This document shows, piece by piece, positions 30,609-39,954 of a DNA stretch of 44,421 nt. The position numbers were made by a program, and so were the translations under genes. The stretch is from NCBI GenBank assembly GCA_016195565.1, contig JACPZK010000002.1, forward strand, positions 1-44,421, written 5' to 3'. Under the pieces are notes generated by a model. That model was given only the letters and a program-made list of their open reading frames with translations. It was not told where the DNA came from and did no database searches. The first letter of the stretch is position 1; each line of letters begins with the position of its first letter. The stretch comes from Nitrospirota bacterium. GTDB lineage: Bacteria > Nitrospirota > Thermodesulfovibrionia > Thermodesulfovibrionales > UBA1546.

Positions 30609-31823
30609 ATGGCTGACATAAAGAGAATCGGAATTATCACAAGCGGCGGAGACTGCGGAGGCTTAAATGCAGTTATCAAGAGCGCTGCGCGGGAGGCATA
30701 CGCGCATGGAATTGAAACAGTAGTAATCCCGAACGGTTATGCAGGACTTTATAATCTCGTGGACCTTGAAAATGTTGTAGTTCTGAATGCGGAGAGGGTA
30801 AGCCGCATTGAGGCATCCCTTGCAGGTTCCGAGGCAGGACATTCAAGAGTAAAGATAAGCAAGATAAAAGATCCAAATACTTATGACAGGATTAAGGCAG
30901 GGCTTAAAAAATTTAAAATAGACGCCCTGATTATAAGCGGCGGCGACGATACCGGAAGCGTTGTTATTGACCTTACCTCTCACGGTATCCAGTGCGTTCA
31001 TGTGCCTAAGACCATGGACCTGGACCTTCAGCCCTACAGTGTCGGAGGAGATTCTGCGGTAAACAGGATTGCTCTTTTCACAAGGGACATAAAAACAACA
31101 GGGATGAGCCACAACCGGATTATTGTGATGGAAGTTTTTGGCAGATATGTGGGACACCCTGCCCTGCGCGGGGGCGTGGGCGCTGAGGCTGACTGCATTC
31201 TTCTCCCTGAGATACCGGTTGATTTTGATGTCGTGTACAGCCACATGAAGACCACATATTTTGCGCGTGTGGAAAGAAGCGATGTTAAAGCAGGCACATA
31301 TATTATTGTAGCAGCTGAGGGCATCAAAACTGCGGGCGGCGAACTTTTGTATGACGAATCAGCTGGGGTTGACGCATTCGGCCATAAGAAACTTGCAGGA
31401 GCAGGGAAATACGTGAAACAGCAGCTTGAAAAAAGGCTGAAGGCAGACCCTGACGTAAAAGAGTTTATGAAGAGAGCGGGGATGTATGCGCCGGGTGTGT
31501 ATGAGATACCTGAAGTCAGAGAGGTAACACCGGGACACCTGGTGCGCTCCGGGCCGTCGTCTGCTTATGACGTTAATTTCGGACAAAGGGCGGGGGCGGC
31601 GTCAGTCCTGCTTTTGCTTGAAGGCAAGACAGGCAATACAGTGGTTGATGTGGAAGGCAGCAAGATATTTTATATCCCTACATCAGAGGCTATAAAGAGA
31701 AGGGAAGTGGATATCAGCGAAGTAGCGCTGTTTGAAAGCCTTGGCACCTGCTTTGGAAGAAAGCCCCGGAAATTTGAGTACGAACTTATGGAAGTGAAAG
31801 GAATACCAAAAAGACATCTGTAG
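30609..31823 (+). CDS. 6-phosphofructokinase, predicted PPi-dependent
   Basis: 404 residues, PfkA superfamily. N-terminal IGIITSGGDCGGLNAVI, GGDD (111-114) and PKTMDLD (133-139) are the phosphoryl-donor and catalytic segments. The second Asp in GGDD and the Lys in PKT are the two residues linked to PPi rather than ATP use. The catalytic Asp pair is kept, but the usual N of TIDND is Leu here. MEVFGRYVGHPALRGGVGAEAD is the substrate segment. A PPi enzyme would be reversible and fits an anaerobe. TCAGGAGGG precedes the ATG. A palindromic repeat follows the stop. Confidence 0.88.
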   Translation: MADIKRIGIITSGGDCGGLNAVIKSAAREAYAHGIETVVIPNGYAGLYNLVDLENVVVLNAERVSRIEASLAGSEAGHSRVKISKIKDPNTYDRIKAGLKKFKIDALIISGGDDTGSVVIDLTSHGIQCVHVPKTMDLDLQPYSVGGDSAVNRIALFTRDIKTTGMSHNRIIVMEVFGRYVGHPALRGGVGAEADCILLPEIPVDFDVVYSHMKTTYFARVERSDVKAGTYIIVAAEGIKTAGGELLYDESAGVDAFGHKKLAGAGKYVKQQLEKRLKADPDVKEFMKRAGMYAPGVYEIPEVREVTPGHLVRSGPSSAYDVNFGQRAGAASVLLLLEGKTGNTVVDVEGSKIFYIPTSEAIKRREVDISEVALFESLGTCFGRKPRKFEYELMEVKGIPKRHL

Positions 31824-31852
31824 TTGATTAATTTGAGACCCACTGAAAAAGT

Positions 31853-31914
31853 GTCATTGCGAGCGAAGCAATCCCTTTCTTGAGATTGCTTCGGGCTATC
31901 GCCCTCGCAATGAC
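31853..31914. repeat. GTCATTGCGAG-type palindromic repeat after the phosphofructokinase gene
   Basis: GTCATTGCGAGCGAAGCAATC and GATTGCTTCGGGCTATCGCCCTCGCAATGAC-like form a long near-perfect palindrome. It could act as a transcript end. Confidence 0.85.
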
Positions 31915-31972
31915 AACTTACTTTTGCCGTTTACTATAGATTCTTGACAAATGATTCAATCAGGTGGTTTAA

Positions 31973-32977
31973 TTGTTTGTGGCAACCTATCCTGAATGTT
32001 CGATAGAAATAGAAGAGGAAAAGGCTTCTATCCTCATAGCGGATGACCTCGAAATTCACTTAGAACTGATGGAGGCTATCTTTGAGAGAGAAGGCTGCCA
32101 GGTCCTGACTGCGCATAATGCCGATGAAGCGCTCCGTCTTCTTGAAAAATCCTCTCCTGATCTGGCTATCCTGGATGTGATGATGCCGGGCATGAATGGC
32201 TATGAACTTTGCAAGAGGCTGAAAGAGAAAAGCGGGGCCAGATTCTTTCCTGTAATCCTTGTAACCTCACTGTCAGAATTAGAAGACAAGATAGCCGGCA
32301 TTGAAGCCGGCGCTGATGACTTTATAACTAAACCTTTTAAATCTATTGAACTTACTACAAAAGTCCGTTCACTTCTAAAATTAAAAAAGCTTCAGGAAGA
32401 GCTGGACCATTCAGAGAGTGTAATCCTTACGCTGGCGGTAGCGTTGGAGTCAAAAGACCCTTATACAAAAGGGCATTCAGAAAGGGTAGCAAATCTTTCA
32501 GCAGAATTTGCCGCCTTTATCGGGTTTCCGGAAAAAGAACAGGCCCTTATCAGGAAAGCAGGGATTATTCATGATATCGGCAAGATAGGGATAGGAGACT
32601 ATATACTCCGTAAAAGCGGTATTCTCACAAAAGAAGAGGTAATATCCATCGAGCAGCACACTGTTATAGGAGAAAAGATATGCAGGCCGCTTCATTCGCT
32701 CAGCGTAATACTGCCGGCAATAAGACATCATCATGAGAGATGGGACGGCGAGGGATTCCCCGACGGGCTTAAAGGCGAGCAGATACCGGTTATGGCAAGG
32801 ATTCTTTCAATCGCGGATACTTTTGACGCAATGGTATCAGAAAGGCCGTATAGAAGGCCTATTTCTATAGAAAAGGCAACTAAGAAAATGGAAGAAGAAA
32901 AAAACTTCGGCCAGTGGGATTCCGTACTCCTTGAGAAGTTTGTAGAGATGATGAGAGGGAAAGAAGGCAAGGGATGA
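31973..32977 (+). CDS. response regulator with HD-GYP c-di-GMP phosphodiesterase domain
   Basis: 334 residues from a TTG start with AGGTGG upstream. The receiver domain (about 18-135) has phosphoacceptor Asp68 (LAILDVMMPGMNG) and Lys120 (TKPF). The HD-GYP domain (about 150-330) has the HD pair (200-201, IIHDIGKIG) and HHERWDGEGFPDGLKG (253-268). The GYP tyrosine is replaced by Phe (GFP), a conservative change. It is RpfG-like and expected to degrade c-di-GMP when phosphorylated. It overlaps the hybrid kinase gene by 4 bp, so that kinase is its likely partner. Confidence 0.9.
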   Translation: MFVATYPECSIEIEEEKASILIADDLEIHLELMEAIFEREGCQVLTAHNADEALRLLEKSSPDLAILDVMMPGMNGYELCKRLKEKSGARFFPVILVTSLSELEDKIAGIEAGADDFITKPFKSIELTTKVRSLLKLKKLQEELDHSESVILTLAVALESKDPYTKGHSERVANLSAEFAAFIGFPEKEQALIRKAGIIHDIGKIGIGDYILRKSGILTKEEVISIEQHTVIGEKICRPLHSLSVILPAIRHHHERWDGEGFPDGLKGEQIPVMARILSIADTFDAMVSERPYRRPISIEKATKKMEEEKNFGQWDSVLLEKFVEMMRGKEGKG

Positions 32978-35900
32978 TTAAAGTAGCCATAGTAGGAGCA
33001 GGAAAAGGCGGAAGCTATCTTCTTGAAGTATTTCATATAAACGGAGAGGTAAAGGTAGTCGGCATAACTGATAAAGACAATAAAGCCCCCGGGCTTAACC
33101 TTGCAAAAGAATGGGGTGTTTTTATTGCCAGTGATGTGAAGGATCTCTTCAGTCAGAGCCCTGAGATTGTAATAAATTCAACCGGCGAGCCAAAGGTCAG
33201 CGAGTTCATTAAACAGGCCGCTCCGTATCCTGTAGAGATTATTGAAGGCACAAGCGCAAAATTCCTCTGGGACCTTGTAAGGAGGCAGCAGCTTGCAAAG
33301 AACGATATGGGTGTTCTCTACCAGAATGGAATCAGCATTACGAAAGCCAGAAATCTGAAAGAGGTTTTGAATAAAGTATTAGAGTCTGCCATGAAACTCA
33401 CAGAAGCGCCTGCCGGCAGCATAGCCCTCATTGACGGTGATGAGATGGTTATGGCTGCGCATAGGGGATTGAGCCGTGAGTTCTTTAAAGAGCAGAGATG
33501 GAAGCCGAGAAAGGATGGCCTGACATGCCGCATACTCAGGGATAAGGAACCGGTTGAGTTTCAGGACACTGAGAAAGAACCGCTATTTAAGGGCACAAAG
33601 ATATTACAGGGAGGAATAAAGTCACTGCTTGCATCCCCGCTTCTTCTTGACGAAGGCATTGTCGGGATTCTCTATCTGGATGATTTCAAACCAAGGGAGT
33701 TTACAGAAAGGCATAAAAATCTCATAAAGATTTTCTCTTCTTTTGCTGCGCAGGCAATAGAGAAATTCAAACTTCTCCATGAGCTTGAGGAATCACTTGG
33801 TTATCTTCAGGGAGTGCTCGATGATTCACAGGATATGATTGCCACGACTGACAACCGGGGCAGGATTGTTAAATTCTCAAAAGGCGGGGGAAGGATTCTG
33901 GGCTACAGGGTGGATGAGGTTATAGGAAAGAACGCAGCCGGGTTTTATGCGGATAAGGAAGAAAGGGCAAAAATTCTTGTGGCGCTTAAAGAAGAAGGGG
34001 CGGTATATAATTACGAAACAAAACTTCTAAAAAAAGACGGCTCTCAGGTGGATATAAGCCTTACTATCTCCCGTCTCAGGGATAAAGCCGGCAATATCAT
34101 AGGCACAGTCGGCGTCAGCAAGGACATTACCGAAGAAAAGCAGCTAAGAGAAAAACTTAAAGATAAAAATAAAGAGCTTGAAGAACTCACGCACGGCCTT
34201 GAGGAAAAGGTGCTTGAAAGGACGAGGGAGCTTGAGAAAATAAACAGGGAGCTCAGAAGGGCCAACGAAATAAAAGGGCGGTTTATAGCAAATATGAGCC
34301 ATGAGCTGAGGACCCCGCTTCACTCTATAGTCGGATTCTCGGAAGTCCTCCTTGACAGGACCTTCGGCGATATAAATGAAAAGCAGCAAAGGCACATAAC
34401 TAATATACTCACATCAGGCAAACACCTCCTGCATCTCGTAAACAACATATTAGACCTCGCAAAGATAGAGGCAGGCAGAATAGAGCTGTCACAGGAGACG
34501 TGCTCTTTAAAAGCCGTAACAGATGAGGTGCTCATGGTCATCAGACATCTCGCAGATAAAAAACTTATAGAATTAAAAACAGATATAAGCCCTGAGTTTC
34601 CCAATTTTACTGCGGATAAGGTCAAGTTCAAGCAGATTCTCTACAATCTTTTATCCAATGCAATTAAATTTACGCCGGAATCCGGCAAGGTAGGAATAAA
34701 GGCAGAAAAATTAATAGGCAGAGACTTAGTCCCCTGGGCTATTAAGGGGCAGGAGTTTATGAAACTCTCGGTCTGGGATACCGGCGTCGGCATCAGAGCC
34801 GAAGACAAAGAAAGGGTGTTTGATGAATTTGAACAGCTTGACCCGTCAAGGTCAACCGAGGGTACAGGGCTTGGCTTATCTCTGACAAAAAGACTTGTAG
34901 ACCTCCACGGCGGCATCATAGATGTAGAGAGCGCCTATGGCGTAGGGAGTGTATTTAATGTATACCTGCCGGTAGTTGTGCCTGAAATAGTTGTAGAGGA
35001 GAAGCCGGTGATACCAGAAGCCGTCCCTGCATTTTCCTGGGCAGCAGAAGATGCCCCGTTGATCCTTGTAGTGGAGGATGACCTGCCCACATCAGAGCTA
35101 TTAACTATCCATCTTACTCAGGCAGGATACAGGGTGGCCCATGCTTATGATGGATTAGAGGCGATAAACAAGGCATGGGAGCTTCAGCCTTTTGCCATAA
35201 TCCTTGATATAATGCTGCCCAAGAAAAACGGATGGGAGGTTCTCCAGCACCTTAAATCAGACTCTGAGACAAGCGATATTCCGGTGATTATCCATTCAAT
35301 AATAGACAATAAAGAACTCGGGTTTGCCCTTGGAGCCGTAGATTACATTGTAAAGCCCTTGGACAAGACGAATATTCTGAGCAGGCTTGAACAAATCTCT
35401 TTAGCAACAAAAAAGAGGCGCGATCCTGTCACCATCCTTGCTGTTACGAATGATGTGGATATTCAAAAGCATTTCCATGACATCCTTGGAGGCGAAGGAT
35501 TTCTTGTGCACTCGGCAGCTAATTCTCAGGAGGGGATTAATCTCGCGCTGGCAACCAATCCCAATTTAGCAATTATAGACCTGAATATTCCCGAAGGCGG
35601 GTTTAATCTTATCAAGAGTTTTAAGGAAAATCCTGCCACAAAAATGATACCTGTATTTGCCCTTACTTCCGGCGCGCTTTCAGAAAATGAAAGCCTTTCT
35701 ATGACAGGACAGATAGAAAAAATATTGAGAAAAGATGCGCTTAGTTCAAAGGAGCTTATAACACATCTGAGAGATCTCGAAGTCTTGCATCCCCAAAGGG
35801 CCGGGCTTATTGATGAGATAACGGGAATATTCAATCACAGATATTTCCAGATAAGGCTGGCGCAGGAAACCAGCAGGGCAAGAAGGTATAATCTTCCTTT

Positions 35901-36294
35901 TGTAATGGCTATATTCGGGGTTGACTACTTTACCCATTATACGAACAGACACGGAGAATACTACGGGAATCTTGCATTGCGGAAGATTGCGGAACTTTTG
36001 AGAAAGGATATCAGGGGCTCCGATGTTGCTGTAAGGTATGGCAGCGATACCTTTGCCCTGATACTTACTAACACATATCTTTCCTCCGGAGTTGCTTTGT
36101 GCAAGAGGTTCCTCTCAACAATTCATGATTATCCATTCCTTAAAGAGGAAAACCAGCCGAATGGCAGGCTTTCCGCAAGCATAGGCATTTTGGAATTCAG
36201 CGGGCAGTCCGCTGAGGAATTACTCCGGTCTGCGGAGAAGGCGCTTTTGCTTGCTGTTGAGAAAGGCAGAAACAGGGTAGAGGCAATCTCCTGA
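32974..36294 (+). CDS. hybrid histidine kinase with N-terminal Rossmann domain and degenerate GGDEF
   Basis: 1106 residues and no membrane segment. An N-terminal NAD(P)-type Rossmann fold (IKVAIVGAGKGGSYL, about 1-105) is followed by GAF (about 120-270), PAS (about 275-390) and a coiled coil. HisKA has His443 (MSHELRTP), and the ATPase domain has NAIKFTP, DTGVGI and GTGLGLSL. A receiver (phosphoacceptor Asp745) follows. A second, weaker receiver keeps Asp869 but lost the acidic pair. The final GGDEF-like domain has GSDTF (1023-1027) instead of GGEEF, so it is not expected to be a cyclase. Overlaps the HD-GYP gene. Confidence 0.92.
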   Translation: MIKVAIVGAGKGGSYLLEVFHINGEVKVVGITDKDNKAPGLNLAKEWGVFIASDVKDLFSQSPEIVINSTGEPKVSEFIKQAAPYPVEIIEGTSAKFLWDLVRRQQLAKNDMGVLYQNGISITKARNLKEVLNKVLESAMKLTEAPAGSIALIDGDEMVMAAHRGLSREFFKEQRWKPRKDGLTCRILRDKEPVEFQDTEKEPLFKGTKILQGGIKSLLASPLLLDEGIVGILYLDDFKPREFTERHKNLIKIFSSFAAQAIEKFKLLHELEESLGYLQGVLDDSQDMIATTDNRGRIVKFSKGGGRILGYRVDEVIGKNAAGFYADKEERAKILVALKEEGAVYNYETKLLKKDGSQVDISLTISRLRDKAGNIIGTVGVSKDITEEKQLREKLKDKNKELEELTHGLEEKVLERTRELEKINRELRRANEIKGRFIANMSHELRTPLHSIVGFSEVLLDRTFGDINEKQQRHITNILTSGKHLLHLVNNILDLAKIEAGRIELSQETCSLKAVTDEVLMVIRHLADKKLIELKTDISPEFPNFTADKVKFKQILYNLLSNAIKFTPESGKVGIKAEKLIGRDLVPWAIKGQEFMKLSVWDTGVGIRAEDKERVFDEFEQLDPSRSTEGTGLGLSLTKRLVDLHGGIIDVESAYGVGSVFNVYLPVVVPEIVVEEKPVIPEAVPAFSWAAEDAPLILVVEDDLPTSELLTIHLTQAGYRVAHAYDGLEAINKAWELQPFAIILDIMLPKKNGWEVLQHLKSDSETSDIPVIIHSIIDNKELGFALGAVDYIVKPLDKTNILSRLEQISLATKKRRDPVTILAVTNDVDIQKHFHDILGGEGFLVHSAANSQEGINLALATNPNLAIIDLNIPEGGFNLIKSFKENPATKMIPVFALTSGALSENESLSMTGQIEKILRKDALSSKELITHLRDLEVLHPQRAGLIDEITGIFNHRYFQIRLAQETSRARRYNLPFVMAIFGVDYFTHYTNRHGEYYGNLALRKIAELLRKDIRGSDVAVRYGSDTFALILTNTYLSSGVALCKRFLSTIHDYPFLKEENQPNGRLSASIGILEFSGQSAEELLRSAEKALLLAVEKGRNRVEAIS

Positions 36295-36338
36295 AAAAAT
36301 CCTAAATCCGAAATTCTAAACTCTAAACAAGACCAAAT

Positions 36339-36416
36339 GTCATTCCCGCGAAAGCGGGAATCCAGTAAAAGAGAGCATTCTTCAAGGTTCTGGATTCCTG
36401 CCTCCGCAGGAATGAC
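36339..36416. repeat. GTCATTCC-type palindromic repeat
   Basis: GTCATTCCCGCGAAAGCGGGAATCCAG-like left hairpin and CTGGATTCCTGCCTCCGCAGGAATGAC-like right hairpin. It lies between two convergent genes and could end transcription from either side. Confidence 0.85.
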
Positions 36417-36437
36417 AAAAATGTGATGTAAAGTTGG

Positions 36438-37136
36438 TTACAAAAATAGTTTAAATAGCAGAAGCGTCACGACTGCTCCCATAAGGCTTCCGAGAGATAC
36501 CTCCCACCAGTTATGAACCTTGGCTGTAACCCTGCTCTGAGCGATTATTACAGCGAGGATAAAAGACAGCAGGGACGCGGTAAAGCTCGATGTTATGAAG
36601 GTTATTGCTATCCAGGCCGAAAATGCAAGCGCGGCATGGCCGCTCGGCATTCCGCCTCTCAATGGCCGCCCTTTTCCGGAATACGCCTTTGTTATTACAA
36701 CCAGGATAAGGACTATTATCAATGAGATAATAGCAATCTCTTCTTTTGAGTGTTTTGCGATGTAGAGCCCTTGATGGAAAATATCACGGATGTAAGGGGA
36801 TAAGACTATGTATCCGACAACTGCGGCTCCGAATGCAGTTACGAACACCGCGCCTGCAGCGATATCTTTTACTATGCGTGCCTTTTCGGTGTGGTTAGGG
36901 GATATGATGTCAACTATCGCCTCTATCGCTGTATTAAACATCTCTGATAGAAGTACTGCTATCACAGAGAGCGAGATTAACATAAATTCTATTCGTGAAA
37001 CGCCAAGGATATAACTTACAAGAAGAACTGTGGCAGCGCTGTAGAAGTGATACCTCAGATGCCGCTGCGTTCTGGCAGCATGAAGAATCCCTTCTATTGC
37101 AAAGTCCGCGCTCTTTATCAATTTCCTGAGAGGCAT
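36438..37136 (-). CDS. fused DgkA-like kinase and PAP2-like phosphatase
   Basis: 232 residues. The N-terminal half is a DgkA/undecaprenol kinase domain with three membrane helices; ARTQRHLRYHF, EMFNTAIEAIVD (65-76) and KDIAAGAVFV are the conserved parts. The C-terminal half is a PAP2 domain: KAYSGKGRP (150-158), PSGH (164-167) and SRVTAKVHNWWE (201-212) are the three phosphatase motifs, with Glu instead of Asp at the last position. It would act on lipid carriers in the inner membrane. The two activities oppose each other chemically, so one may be regulatory. It is convergent with the hybrid kinase gene. Confidence 0.88.
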   Translation of the reverse strand: MPLRKLIKSADFAIEGILHAARTQRHLRYHFYSAATVLLVSYILGVSRIEFMLISLSVIAVLLSEMFNTAIEAIVDIISPNHTEKARIVKDIAAGAVFVTAFGAAVVGYIVLSPYIRDIFHQGLYIAKHSKEEIAIISLIIVLILVVITKAYSGKGRPLRGGMPSGHAALAFSAWIAITFITSSFTASLLSFILAVIIAQSRVTAKVHNWWEVSLGSLMGAVVTLLLFKLFL

Positions 37137-37250
37137 ATCATATCTCCGGTTTTTTATATTCTATAAGATTGTCCAAAATTTTGTTTCTTCACAATATTGT
37201 CCTCTAAAGTATATAATAGTTGCATCTAATTTGAGATTATGGGAGGTTCT

Positions 37251-37712
37251 ATGAAGATATTGGAAGGCGAACTTCAGGCAAAGGGATTAAAGTTTGCGAT
37301 AGTTGTAAGCAGGTTCAATGACTTTATCACGAGCAAACTCCTTGACGGAGCGAAGGATGCGCTGTTGAGACATGGAGCAAAGGAGGAAGACATAGATATC
37401 GCAAGGGTGCCGGGTTCATTCGAGATTCCTCTGATTGCAAAAAAACTTGCATCAAAAGGAACATATAATGCGGTCATATGCCTCGGCACAGTCATCAGGG
37501 GCGCAACCCCTCACTTTGAGTATGTTGCGGCTGAGGTGTCAAAGGGCGTTGCTGCGGCGTCGATGGAGACAGGAGTTCCGATTGCATTCGGAGTAATCAC
37601 ATCCGATACAATCGAACAGGCAGTTGAGAGGGCCGGAACAAAGAGCGGCAACAAGGGATGGGATGCAGCAATAACAGCCATAGAAATGGCGCAGCTATTA
37701 AAAAAGTTATGA
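37251..37712 (+). CDS. ribH: 6,7-dimethyl-8-ribityllumazine synthase
   Basis: 153 residues from the ATG at 37251, chosen because GGGAGG lies just upstream; the upstream ATG at 37239 is part of that site. The family pattern [54 protein letters not shown] and [20 protein letters not shown] is complete. It makes the riboflavin precursor lumazine as an icosahedral or pentameric assembly. It is followed by nusB after an AT-rich repeat, the usual ribH-nusB order. Confidence 0.97.
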   Translation: MKILEGELQAKGLKFAIVVSRFNDFITSKLLDGAKDALLRHGAKEEDIDIARVPGSFEIPLIAKKLASKGTYNAVICLGTVIRGATPHFEYVAAEVSKGVAAASMETGVPIAFGVITSDTIEQAVERAGTKSGNKGWDAAITAIEMAQLLKKL

Positions 37713-37781
37713 GTTTAAAGTTAAAAATGAAAAGTTTTAAAATCCAAAACTCTAAACTCTCAACTTTCAATTTTTCACTTG
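37708..37781. repeat. AT-rich inverted repeat between ribH and nusB
   Basis: Arms AGTTTAAAGTTAAAAATGAAA and TTTCAATTTTTCACTTG-like flank the centre TTTTAAAATCCAAAACTCTAA. Same family as at 1367-1456. Confidence 0.65.
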
Positions 37782-37791
37782 TCGTTATGTT

Positions 37792-38214
37792 ATGAAACGG
37801 CGCAAGGCAAGGGAGTATGTCCTTCAGTTTCTCTTCCAGTCTGATTTCGGGAACAAAAGCGACACAGGCAGGAGCCTTAAGCAGTTCTGGGCTGACAAAG
37901 AAAAAGACGATGAAGTCAAAAAATTTGCAACAGAGATTATCAAGGGCACTCTTTCCAGCCTCGACGAAATAGACTCGGTAATTAACAAGTCGGCAGAACA
38001 CTGGGTAATCCAGAGGATGGCTGCTGTTGACAGGAACATATTAAGGTTTGCCGTTTATGAACTCCTGCACCGAAAAGATATTCCAACAGCGGTGACAATA
38101 AACGAAGCCATAGAAATTGCGAAGAGATATTCAACATCCGAATCGGCGGCATTTATAAACGGCATTCTGGACAAAATTGCCAAGGGAATAAAATCTCAGC
38201 AGAAAAAGGCGTAA
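37792..38214 (+). CDS. nusB: transcription antitermination factor NusB
   Basis: 140 residues, all-helical NusB fold. RRKAREYVLQFLFQSDF, FATEIIKGTLSSLDEID and WVIQRMAAVDRNILRFAVYELLHRKDIPTAVTINEAIEIAKRYS are the family blocks. It assists antitermination of rRNA operons with NusE. The start is an ATG with no strong ribosome binding site. It follows ribH. Confidence 0.96.
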   Translation: MKRRKAREYVLQFLFQSDFGNKSDTGRSLKQFWADKEKDDEVKKFATEIIKGTLSSLDEIDSVINKSAEHWVIQRMAAVDRNILRFAVYELLHRKDIPTAVTINEAIEIAKRYSTSESAAFINGILDKIAKGIKSQQKKA

Positions 38215-38257
38215 TGGGCCGAGATTATGTTGTTCCGAAAAATAGACATAGAAAGTT

Positions 38258-38389
38258 GTCATTGCGAGGATTCCTCGTCTGTCATTGCGAGCGAAGCGAA
38301 GCAATCTCTTATGACAGACTCGGAACAGGCTCCGCAATCTCGCCTTTTGAGATAAGATTGCCACGAACCCTTCGGGTTCTCGCAATGAC
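38258..38389. repeat. compound GTCATTGCGAG-type repeat
   Basis: Two left ends (GTCATTGCGAGGATTCCTCG and GTCATTGCGAGCGAAGCGAA) and one right end (GGGTTCTCGCAATGAC). It includes internal hairpins (CTTATGACAGACTC, CCTTCGGG). A nested copy seems to have been inserted. An ORF at 38214-38438 is made mostly of this repeat. Confidence 0.75.
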
Positions 38390-38512
38390 AGGCAATTCAA
38401 GCGTTTATAGTTCTATGTCTTTTTTCGGCTGTTATTAATGATGGAAAAATTGAGATTATACAGGGTAGAATATGACATTCTTTTATGTAATTTTTAATAG
38501 AAGGAGATAATT

Positions 38513-39805
38513 ATGATACCGCGTTATACAAGGCCGGTTATGGGAAAACTTTGGGAGCCTGAGAGCAGGTTCCAGAAATGGCTTGATGTCGAGATTGCTG
38601 TTTGCGAGGCATGGGCAGAGCTTGCGGAGATCCCTGTTGATGCAGTCGTAAAAATAAAGAAAAAGGCAAAGTTCGATGTAAAAAGAATTGACGAAATAGA
38701 AGGTGTTGTTAAACACGATGTTATTGCATTCCTCACATCAGTCGCAGAAAATGTAGGCCCTGAGTCAAGGTTCATCCACAAAGGGCTTACATCATCCGAT
38801 GTTGTTGATACAGCTCTCTCGCTTCTCATGAAAGAGGCGGCAGACATTATTCTTAAAGACCTAAAGGAACTGATGTCTGTTCTTAAGAAGCAGGCATACA
38901 AATATAAAAATACGCCTGCTATAGGAAGGAGCCACGGAGTCCATGCAGAGCCAATGACCTTCGGACTTAAATTTGCTCTCTGGCATGAGGAAATGAAGAG
39001 GAACATCGTTCGGATGAAGAGGGCTAAGGATGTGATAGGCATAGGCAAATTTTCCGGCGCTGTCGGCACATTTTCGAATATACCTCCAAAGATTGAAGAG
39101 AAGGCATGTAAAAAACTCGGACTGAAGCCTGAACCTGTTGCAACGCAGGTTGTGCAAAGAGACAGACACGCAGAATACCTCACAACTCTCTCGCTTATTG
39201 CAGGGTCAATAGAAAAAATCTCTGTTGAGATAAGGCATCTCCAAAGGACAGAAGTTCTTGAGGCAGAGGAGCCGTTCACAAAAGGGCAGAAGGGTTCATC
39301 AGCAATGCCCCATAAGAGAAACCCTGTCGGATGCGAGAACCTCTCCGGCCTTGCGAGGCTTGTCCGTTCAAATGCAATGGCAGGGCTTGAAAACATTGCC
39401 TTATGGCATGAGCGCGATATCTCACATTCATCTGTTGAGCGGGTGATTATTCCCGACAGCACGATACTTGTTGATTATATGCTTAACAGATTAAAGGGAA
39501 TCCTTGACGGCCTTCACGTATATCCTGACAGGATGCTTAAAAATATGAACTGCAGTTATGGCCTCTATAATTCACAGAGAGTTCTCCTTGCATTAACGGG
39601 CAAGGGAATGAGCCGTGAGGATGCATATGAACTTGTCCAGAGGAATGCTATGCAGAGCTGGAAGAAGGGGATAGAGTTCAAAAAATTATTATTGAAAGAT
39701 AAAGATGTCAAAAAATACCTCTCATCAAAAGAAATAAAAAAAATCTTCGACCTCAAATATTACCTCAAGAATGTGGATTATATTTTTAAGAGGGTGTTTG
39801 GATAG
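38513..39805 (+). CDS. purB: adenylosuccinate lyase
   Basis: 430 residues. It begins IPRYTRPVMGKLWEPESRFQKWLDVE, has KHDVIAFL, TSSDVVDTALSLL, IGRSHGVHAEPMTFGLKF and the mobile loop GSSAMPHKRNPVGCENL. These are the conserved substrate-binding and catalytic segments (His in the SHG motif, Ser in GSSAM). It makes AICAR and AMP in purine synthesis. The ribosome binding site AGAAGGAGA lies before the start. It sits away from purD and purE in this window. Confidence 0.97.
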   Translation: MIPRYTRPVMGKLWEPESRFQKWLDVEIAVCEAWAELAEIPVDAVVKIKKKAKFDVKRIDEIEGVVKHDVIAFLTSVAENVGPESRFIHKGLTSSDVVDTALSLLMKEAADIILKDLKELMSVLKKQAYKYKNTPAIGRSHGVHAEPMTFGLKFALWHEEMKRNIVRMKRAKDVIGIGKFSGAVGTFSNIPPKIEEKACKKLGLKPEPVATQVVQRDRHAEYLTTLSLIAGSIEKISVEIRHLQRTEVLEAEEPFTKGQKGSSAMPHKRNPVGCENLSGLARLVRSNAMAGLENIALWHERDISHSSVERVIIPDSTILVDYMLNRLKGILDGLHVYPDRMLKNMNCSYGLYNSQRVLLALTGKGMSREDAYELVQRNAMQSWKKGIEFKKLLLKDKDVKKYLSSKEIKKIFDLKYYLKNVDYIFKRVFG

Positions 39806-39954
39806 CTGAGTTCAACGCCTGATATTGTATAGAGAAGATAAAATCAATGAGGGGCAGGCTTGAGTTCGACATGAGCCGACGAGATAAGGCGCCGTTAAAT
39901 CATATCGCTTAGTGCTGTACAACCCTTTCTCTATGTTATGCTATCATTAAAATT
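39806..39954. other. intergenic gap upstream of the M16 peptidase genes
   Basis: 149 bases. One hairpin GGCTTGAGTTCGACATGAGCC is visible at about 39856-39876. No RNA gene or clear promoter was recognised. Confidence 0.4.

Noticed and set aside
38214-38438. 74-residue ORF after nusB
   Set aside because: It is mostly the GTCATTGCGAG compound repeat read as protein.
38524-39462. 312-residue minus-strand ORF opposite purB
   Set aside because: Antisense shadow of a fully conserved enzyme.
39840-39900. Possible riboswitch upstream of the M16 genes
   Set aside because: Only one short hairpin is visible and no known riboswitch motif was recognised.
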